Of a stretch of DNA of 64,000 nucleotides, positions 59,019 through 64,000 are shown piece by piece. Each line of letters opens with the position of its first letter. Positions within the stretch are counted from its first letter, which is position 1. The position numbers and the translations under genes were made by a program. The notes below the pieces were generated by a model. That model saw only the letters and a program-made list of their open reading frames with translations, was not told where the DNA came from and made no database searches. The stretch is from Gammaproteobacteria bacterium (GTDB lineage Bacteria; Pseudomonadota; Gammaproteobacteria; Steroidobacterales; Steroidobacteraceae): NCBI GenBank assembly GCA_003164785.1, contig PLUE01000034.1, positions 1 to 64,000 on the forward strand. The letters are read 5' to 3'.

Positions 59019-59471
59019 TTATGTCGCGATGGGCCCGGACAAACGCCGGCGCGCGAGCTCGAGGTACGCCTGCTGGTCCGGTTCGCGACCGGCGCGTTGC
59101 GCCTCCCAGAGCGTCTCGGCAAGCGCCTCCATGAGAATGTGCTCCGCGTCGTGCGAGCCGGCGAATCGCGCCTGAAGTTGCCCGTGCAATTCGCGCACAC
59201 CCGGAGGCCGGTCGATGGAGATTTGCTCGCGCACCGCCATGTGCAGTCCCATGTGCAAGAACGGATTTCCGGTGGCGTGGGCGGCATCGGATTCGATCGA
59301 CAACGCCTTGCCGGTGTTCTGCACCACCGGCTGGTATTCGGGGTGCGCGCCGATGACGTCCGCGATCATCGCCTCCAACGGCGAGAGTAGCGAGCCGGCG
59401 AGGTGTTTGCGCCACGCGTCCAGGTAGCTCTGGCGAAGCTGATCCCGGGTGTAGGAACCGAATATGCTCAC
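59019..59471 (-). CDS. DUF1841 protein
   Basis: A 150-residue protein starting at a GTG (reading [20 protein letters not shown]) that overlaps the nth stop as GTGA; the tracked ORF's extra 36 residues lie antisense-style in nth. DUF1841 marks are the QLRQxYxxAWRKH start, LSPLEAMIADVIGAHPEYQ and GNPFLHMGLHMAVREQISID, with the His-rich LHMGLHM and SHDAEHILME that could bind a metal. Function unknown. The gene is usually near nth/rnfB in gammaproteobacteria as far as I recall, which matches the order here. Confidence 0.85.
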   Translation of the reverse strand: MSIFGSYTRDQLRQSYLDAWRKHLAGSLLSPLEAMIADVIGAHPEYQPVVQNTGKALSIESDAAHATGNPFLHMGLHMAVREQISIDRPPGVRELHGQLQARFAGSHDAEHILMEALAETLWEAQRAGREPDQQAYLELARRRLSGPIAT

Positions 59472-60109
59472 TCGATGGCCTTTGTTTTGTGACGATACTC
59501 GCACAAGTCCGCGATGATGCAGACCGGGCAGTCCGGGACCCGGGCCTTGCACACGTAGCGGCCGTGCAGTATCAGCCAATGATGCGCGTCCTGCAGGTAT
59601 TCGGGAGCGATGACCTTCAGCAACTTGTCCTCGACCGCGCGCACCGTCTTGCCGGGCGCCAGTCCGGTACGATTGGCGACGCGGAAAATATGGGTGTCGA
59701 CGGCAATGGTAGCCTCACCAAAGGCCGTGTTCAGCACGACGTTCGCCGTTTTCCGGCCGACGCCGGGCAGACTCTCCAGCGCTTCCCGGGTCCGGGGCAC
59801 CTCACCTGCATGCTGGGTGACCAGCGCCTCGCAGGCCGCGATGATGTTCTTCGCCTTGGTGTTGTAGAGCCCGATGGTCTTGATGTACCGGCTGAGGCCG
59901 GGAACTCCCAGCGCGAGCATGGCAGCCGGGGTATTGGCCGCCCGGAACAAGGCCGGAGTGGCCTTGTTGACGCCCTTGTCCGTTGCCTGGGCCGACAGGA
60001 TGACCGCAACCAACAGTTCGAAGGGCGAACTGTAATGCAACTCGGTGCGCGGAGCGGGGTTCGCGGCCCGAAACCGGGCGAACATCTCGCGCCGTTTGGC
60101 GGCGTTCAT
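59468..60109 (-). CDS. nth: Endonuclease III
   Basis: A bifunctional DNA glycosylase/AP lyase removing oxidised pyrimidines. The 213 residues match E. coli Nth (211). The helix-hairpin-helix is [20 protein letters not shown], with catalytic Lys in the hairpin and Asp in [16 protein letters not shown]. The 4Fe-4S cysteines are in [17 protein letters not shown] (C-x6-C-x2-C-x5-C). [20 protein letters not shown] is the conserved N-terminal helix. Its ATG overlaps the end of the RnfB-like gene. Confidence 0.97.
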   Translation of the reverse strand: MNAAKRREMFARFRAANPAPRTELHYSSPFELLVAVILSAQATDKGVNKATPALFRAANTPAAMLALGVPGLSRYIKTIGLYNTKAKNIIAACEALVTQHAGEVPRTREALESLPGVGRKTANVVLNTAFGEATIAVDTHIFRVANRTGLAPGKTVRAVEDKLLKVIAPEYLQDAHHWLILHGRYVCKARVPDCPVCIIADLCEYRHKTKAIE

Positions 60110-60675
60110 GGTCCGTCACCGGGGATGGGGCGCCGCGCCACGGCGATCTTCTTGGCGTCCAGGGCACGCTGTCGTTCCTGGACACGTTGTTCCAGTCGGC
60201 GTCTGTGTGCGTGATAACGCCCGCGGTTACGGGCGGGCTCATCGGCGGCGGGGACGGGCGCGTCCCGCATCTCGATGCAATCCACCGGGCATGGCGCCAC
60301 GCACAGCTCGCAGCCCGTACAGCGGTCGATCAGCACCGTGTGCATGAATTTCGCCGCCCCGACGATGGCATCGACCGGGCAGGGCGCGAGGCAGCGCGCG
60401 CAGCCAATGCAGCGCGCTTCGTCGATCCATGCCAGCCGCGGCGGACCCTCGATGCCGTTGGCGGGATTCAGCGGCTGGAATTGCCTTCCGAGGAGGTCGG
60501 CGAGCGCATGGATCGTGCGACTCCCGCCGGGCGGGCATTGATTGATGGCGGCGGTGCCGTCGGCGATCGCCGTCGCGTACGGCTCGCAGCCCGAATAGCC
60601 GCAGCGCGTGCATTGGGTCTGGGGCAACAATGCGTCGATTCGCGCCACGATGTCGGGCGCGGCAGGTGTCGTCAT
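60106..60675 (-). CDS. RnfB/RsxB-like iron-sulfur protein without membrane anchor
   Basis: A 189-residue ferredoxin-like protein. The N-terminal Fes-type cluster region has [20 protein letters not shown] and CPPGG. Two 4Fe-4S clusters follow in [20 protein letters not shown] and [19 protein letters not shown]. The C-terminus is Arg/Lys-rich ([20 protein letters not shown]). E. coli RsxB starts with a membrane helix that is absent here, and no rnfA/C/D/G/E genes are nearby. It is therefore best called a stand-alone RnfB-like electron carrier linked to nth (ATGA overlap). It could supply electrons to iron-sulfur or reductase partners (inference). Confidence 0.88.
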   Translation of the reverse strand: MTTPAAPDIVARIDALLPQTQCTRCGYSGCEPYATAIADGTAAINQCPPGGSRTIHALADLLGRQFQPLNPANGIEGPPRLAWIDEARCIGCARCLAPCPVDAIVGAAKFMHTVLIDRCTGCELCVAPCPVDCIEMRDAPVPAADEPARNRGRYHAHRRRLEQRVQERQRALDAKKIAVARRPIPGDGP

Positions 60676-60676
60676 A

Positions 60677-62803
60677 TCACTTGATGCGCATGCCGGGCAG
60701 CGCGCCGGAGTCGGGCGACAGGACGAAAATCTCCCTACCGCCGGGTCCGGCGGCCAACATCATTCCCTCCGAGACGCCGAACCGCATTTTACGCGGCTCC
60801 AGATTGGCGACGACCACGATGAGTCTGCCGACCAAGGCTGCCGGCTCATAGGCCGCGCGGACGCCCGCGAAGACATCCCGCTCGCCGAGGTCGCCCACGT
60901 CGAGCCGAAGCTTCAACAGCTTGTCCGCACCCGGAATCAGGTCGGCGCTCAGGACCTTGGCCACGCGCAGGTCCACACGCAGAAAGTCGTCGATGGAAAT
61001 CGAGTTGCCTTCGACCGCCGCGGCGGCGGCGAGGGTGGCTTCGTCCGAGGCTGCGGTCGAGGCAGTCGCGCGGCGCGTCGGCGGCGGTGCGGCGGGCGGC
61101 GCCGTCACTTTGACCGTCACCGTCGCCTGCGCGCCCGGGCTGGCGGTGACCGTGGCCACCGCTTCCGGCGGCGGTTCGACGAGCTTGGCCACCGCCTTGG
61201 GGTCGAGTCGCGTGGCCAGCGGTTGATATGGCGATATCGTCGTGCCCAGCAAAGGCGCTGCGACGCTGTCCCAGGTCCAGGCGCCTTCCTGGAAGAAACG
61301 TTGGGCCTGCACGGCCATCTCCGGCAGCGCCGGCTGCAGGTAGACCATGAGCACGCGAAACAGATTGAGGCCCTGGGTGCAGACGCTCCGGACTTCGGCA
61401 GCGTTCGCCGGGTCCTTCGCCAGGCTCCAGGGTTTGCGCGCATCGATGTATTGATTCGCACGATCCGCGAGAGCCATGATCTCGCGGACGGCGCTCGCCG
61501 TATCCCGGGCCTCGTAGGCCGCGGCGATCTTCTCGCCGGCGTCCGCGAATTCCGCATACAGGCCGGGTTCGGGCAGGGTGGCCGCCAGCGTGCCGGCGGC
61601 ATTCTTGGTGATGAATCCCGCGCAGCGGCTCGCGATGTTCACGAGCTTGCCGACGATCTCCGAATTGACGCGGGTCGTGAACTCGTCGAGGTTCATGTCG
61701 AGGTCATCGATGCCGGGCCCGAGCTTGGCGCAGAAGTAGTAGCGCAGGTACTCCGCCTTGAAGCTGTCGAGATAGCGCCGTGCCGTGATGAACGTGCCGC
61801 GCGACTTGGACATCTTCTGGCCGTTGATGGTGACGAAACCATGCGCATGGACCGACGTGGGCCGGCGCAGTCCGGAGCCCTCGAGAACGGCCGGCCAGAA
61901 CAGCGTGTGAAAATACAGGATGTCCTTGCCGATGAAGTGATGCAGCTCCGTGTTCGCATCCTTGCGCAGGAAGTCGTCGAATTTCAGGCCGGTGCGCGCG
62001 CACAGCTGCGTGAAACTCGCGAGATACCCGATGGGGGCGTCGAACCAGACATAAAAGTATTTCCCGGGGGCATCGGGAATCTCGAAGCCGAAATAGGGCG
62101 CATCGCGGGAAATATCCCAATCGCGCAGACCTTGCGTGAACCATTCCTCGAGCTTGCGCGCGATGCTCTCCTGCACCGCGCCGCTTTTCACCCAGGCGGC
62201 AAGGCTCGCCTCGAAGGTACTCAGCTTGAAAAAGTAGTGCTCCGAGTCGCGCCACACGGGAGCTGTGCCGCTGACGACGGAGATGGGGTTCTTGAGGTCC
62301 GCCGGCGTATAGGTCGAACCGCAGTTCTCGCAGGAGTCGCCATATTGGTCCGCCGTACCGCACACCGGACAGACGCCTTTGACGTATCGATCCGGCAGGA
62401 ACATCTTGGCGGTGTCGTCGTAGGCCTGGCTGATCGTTTTGCGATCGATGTGACCGGCGGCGCGCAGCGTGCGATACAGGTCATCGCACAGCACCTCGTT
62501 CTCGGGCGAGTGCGTCGAGCCGAAGTTGTCGAAACCGATCAACATCTCCGCCAAATCGCGCTGGTGCTCGATGTTGACCTTCGCGATCAGGGCCTCCGGG
62601 GTGATGCCTTCTGTCTGGGCCTTGAGCATGATCGGGGTGCCGTGAGTGTCGTCGGCACAGACGTAGTAGCACTCGTTTCCACGCAGTTTCTGAAACCGCA
62701 CCCAGACGTCGGTCTGCACGGCTTCGAGCAGATAGCCGAGGTGAATGGACCCGTTGGCATAGGGGAGGGCGCTGGTTACCAGAATTCGGCGTCGTGCGGT
62801 CAT
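60677..62803 (-). CDS. metG: Methionyl-tRNA synthetase with C-terminal tRNA-binding domain
   Basis: Charges tRNA-Met. The 708 residues contain the class I HIGH-type motif in [20 protein letters not shown], a zinc knuckle [18 protein letters not shown], the KMSKS loop in [20 protein letters not shown] and the anticodon-binding helices. A linker rich in Ala/Pro/Thr ([20 protein letters not shown]) leads to the EMAP/Trbp111-like dimerisation domain (about 600-708, [35 protein letters not shown]). It is about 30 residues longer than the E. coli enzyme (677), mostly in that linker. One base separates it from the RnfB-like gene. Confidence 0.97.
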   Translation of the reverse strand: MTARRRILVTSALPYANGSIHLGYLLEAVQTDVWVRFQKLRGNECYYVCADDTHGTPIMLKAQTEGITPEALIAKVNIEHQRDLAEMLIGFDNFGSTHSPENEVLCDDLYRTLRAAGHIDRKTISQAYDDTAKMFLPDRYVKGVCPVCGTADQYGDSCENCGSTYTPADLKNPISVVSGTAPVWRDSEHYFFKLSTFEASLAAWVKSGAVQESIARKLEEWFTQGLRDWDISRDAPYFGFEIPDAPGKYFYVWFDAPIGYLASFTQLCARTGLKFDDFLRKDANTELHHFIGKDILYFHTLFWPAVLEGSGLRRPTSVHAHGFVTINGQKMSKSRGTFITARRYLDSFKAEYLRYYFCAKLGPGIDDLDMNLDEFTTRVNSEIVGKLVNIASRCAGFITKNAAGTLAATLPEPGLYAEFADAGEKIAAAYEARDTASAVREIMALADRANQYIDARKPWSLAKDPANAAEVRSVCTQGLNLFRVLMVYLQPALPEMAVQAQRFFQEGAWTWDSVAAPLLGTTISPYQPLATRLDPKAVAKLVEPPPEAVATVTASPGAQATVTVKVTAPPAAPPPTRRATASTAASDEATLAAAAAVEGNSISIDDFLRVDLRVAKVLSADLIPGADKLLKLRLDVGDLGERDVFAGVRAAYEPAALVGRLIVVVANLEPRKMRFGVSEGMMLAAGPGGREIFVLSPDSGALPGMRIK

Positions 62804-62881
62804 GACGAATTATGCCATGGCGCGCCCGGCCGGGGGGCGTGGCCCGGCGCCGGGCGCGCGCAGCGGCCATTCCGGGACCCG

Positions 62882-63946
62882 TCAAGTCGTCGCGTTGCGG
62901 ACCAGTTCGAACCGGCTCTTGTTGATGGCTTTCTTGTAGGCTTCCTGGCCGGAAATCTGCCGCGCATCCAGAAGGGTCTGGATGGCGGTATCCATCAGCC
63001 GCATGCCGGTGGCGCCACCGCTCTGCATGGCATTTTCCAGCTGGTCCATCTTGCCCTGGCGGATCAGGTTGGCGACCGCCGGGGTGTTGATGAGGATTTC
63101 GAGAGCGGCGACCCTACCCTGTTTGTTGACGGTGGGGACGAGTTGTTGCGATACGACGCCCCGCAGGCTGGTCGACAGCATGGTGCGCACGTGCGGCTGC
63201 TTGTCCGCCGGAAACGCGTTCACCAAGCGATCGACCGTGGCCGCCGCCCCATTGGTATGCAGGGTGCCCATGACCAGGATGCCCATCTCGGCGGCGGTGA
63301 CGGCGATACTCATGGTCTCGAGGTCTCGCAGCTCGCCGACCAGGATGACGTCCGGGTCCTCGCGCAGCGCCGACATCAGAGCCGATGAAAACGACGCCGC
63401 ATGCACGCCGATCTCGCGTTGACTGATGAGGCACTGCTTGCGCGTGTGCACGAATTCGATCGGATCCTCGATGGTGAGAATGTGGCCCTTCTCGCGCGTG
63501 TTGATGTCGTCGATCATCGCGGCCAGCGTCGTGGATTTTCCCGACCCGGTCTTTCCAGTCACGAGGATGAGTCCGTTGTTCATCTTGCAGAGGTTCATGA
63601 CCGCCTCGGGAAGTTTGAGTTCCTGTGCGGTGCGGGCCTTGCTCGGAATGGCCCGGAATACCGCGCCCATGCCATTGAGCTGGCGCATGACGTTGACGCG
63701 GAACCGGGCGACGCCGGGGATGCTGTAGGCGAAGTCGGTGCCGTCCTTGGCCTCGAAGCGCTCCACCGACAGTTTGGGCATGATTTCATAGAGCGTGGTC
63801 TGGACCATGTCCGCGGCCAGCCGCTCGGGCCGGAGCGGCTTGAGTTCGCCATATTGACGGATTCGCGCCGGGTCGCCGGCCAGGAAGTGCAGGTCCGAGC
63901 CATTCTTTTCGAGCAACTGGGTCAGATAGCCGTCGATGACTGCCAT
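62882..63946 (-). CDS. PilT-family twitching-motility ATPase
   Basis: A 354-residue type IV pilus retraction-type ATPase. N-terminal PAS-like part (GSDLHFLAGDPARIRQYGEL). RecA-like domain with Walker A LILVTGKTGSGKSTTLAAMI, Asp box IEDPIEFVH, Walker B DPDVILVGELRDLETMSIAV and His box VMGTLHTNGAAATVDRLVNA. The PilT-type AIRNLI box (family) is read here as NLIRQGKMDQLENAMQSG. PilT and PilU are hard to separate by eye; the length fits PilT. The 77 bases between it and metG show no gene. Confidence 0.9.
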   Translation of the reverse strand: MAVIDGYLTQLLEKNGSDLHFLAGDPARIRQYGELKPLRPERLAADMVQTTLYEIMPKLSVERFEAKDGTDFAYSIPGVARFRVNVMRQLNGMGAVFRAIPSKARTAQELKLPEAVMNLCKMNNGLILVTGKTGSGKSTTLAAMIDDINTREKGHILTIEDPIEFVHTRKQCLISQREIGVHAASFSSALMSALREDPDVILVGELRDLETMSIAVTAAEMGILVMGTLHTNGAAATVDRLVNAFPADKQPHVRTMLSTSLRGVVSQQLVPTVNKQGRVAALEILINTPAVANLIRQGKMDQLENAMQSGGATGMRLMDTAIQTLLDARQISGQEAYKKAINKSRFELVRNATT

Positions 63947-64000
63947 GGGGTCACGGATCCACGGGTTCGAAGGGAGGGACGGCCGCCATGTCGGTGACGA
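63947..64000. other. Window edge, no feature
   Basis: Only 54 bases upstream of the PilT-like start are visible. They contain GGGAGGGAC, but the strand and gene it might serve cannot be decided from the window. Confidence 0.3.

Noticed and set aside
60608-63388. 926-codon plus-strand ORF
   Set aside because: Antisense to metG and the PilT-like gene, which have clear family motifs; shadow frame.
1-64000. CRISPR array, prophage structural genes, rRNA, intact tRNA or replication origin
   Set aside because: No regularly spaced short repeats, phage structural proteins, rRNA-like sequence, complete tRNA or DnaA-box cluster was noticed while reading; a dedicated scan could not be run.

Overview
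The window looks like chromosomal DNA of a free-living, respiring, high-GC gammaproteobacterium. The signs are an AceE-type single-chain pyruvate dehydrogenase E1, the metG / RnfB-like ferredoxin / nth / DUF1841 order, RNase T, PyrC, GrxD and a PilT ATPase. I cannot name a genus. A Steroidobacteraceae, Nevskiales or Xanthomonadales relative is a guess from gene content. All calls come from reading the supplied sequence and translations; no database search was run.

Layout. (1) About 0.1-9.4 kb is a one-carbon demethylation locus. It holds two non-pyrrolysine MttB-family methyltransferases, a corrinoid protein, a DUF1638 protein, a methyltetrahydrofolate:corrinoid methyltransferase and a RamA-type corrinoid reactivase, with a CaiB-type CoA-transferase/racemase alongside. 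Together they could move methyl groups from an unknown methylated amine to tetrahydrofolate. (2) About 9.4-15.9 kb is a scarred integration hotspot. Three copies of a tRNA 3'-half-like att sequence lie in tandem, and each interval between copies keeps a type II toxin-antitoxin pair. The rest is decayed integrase, IS1182, IS91 and TonB-receptor sequence, plus one intact aldehyde dehydrogenase. (3) About 16.1-24.3 kb is a regulatory and efflux zone in decay. KdpE- and KdpD-like proteins are intact, a second KdpE is broken, and a stand-alone NarX-type kinase has a degenerate ATP site. A metal-type RR/HK/RND/TolC operon has collapsed so that only the response regulator is whole.

(4) About 24.4-34.6 kb is an accessory redox region. 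An outer-membrane beta-barrel with an N-terminal c-type heme, a diheme cytochrome c, a cytochrome b561 and a small monoheme protein that resembles the barrel's heme module suggest an envelope electron-transfer route. Also here are two SAM methyltransferases, a small protein behind a sigma-28-like promoter, two related Crp/Fnr regulators and an oleate hydratase. (5) About 34.7-39.7 kb is a compact lipid cluster: a fatty acyl-AMP ligase fused to an acyl carrier domain, a translationally coupled cytochrome P450, and two flanking acyltransferases of different families. This is my best candidate for an undescribed pathway, probably modification of carrier-bound fatty acids followed by transfer to a lipid.

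(6) About 39.9-64 kb is mostly housekeeping: a GAF/PAS/GGDEF/EAL protein, nadC, grxD, a DegP-type protease with a QseBC/PmrAB-like two-component system, rnt-pyrC-M17 aminopeptidase, aceE-aceF-lpd, an ABC exporter, a PsiF-like protein, DUF1841, nth, an RnfB-like ferredoxin, metG and pilT. Two regulatory signals stand out here. One is a perfect CsoR/RcnR-style palindrome in the nadC-grxD divergent region. The other is a CTTAAG-N5-CTTAAG direct repeat upstream of the DegP gene. Many gene pairs overlap by 4 bases (ATGA, TTGA or GTGA), which indicates translational coupling.
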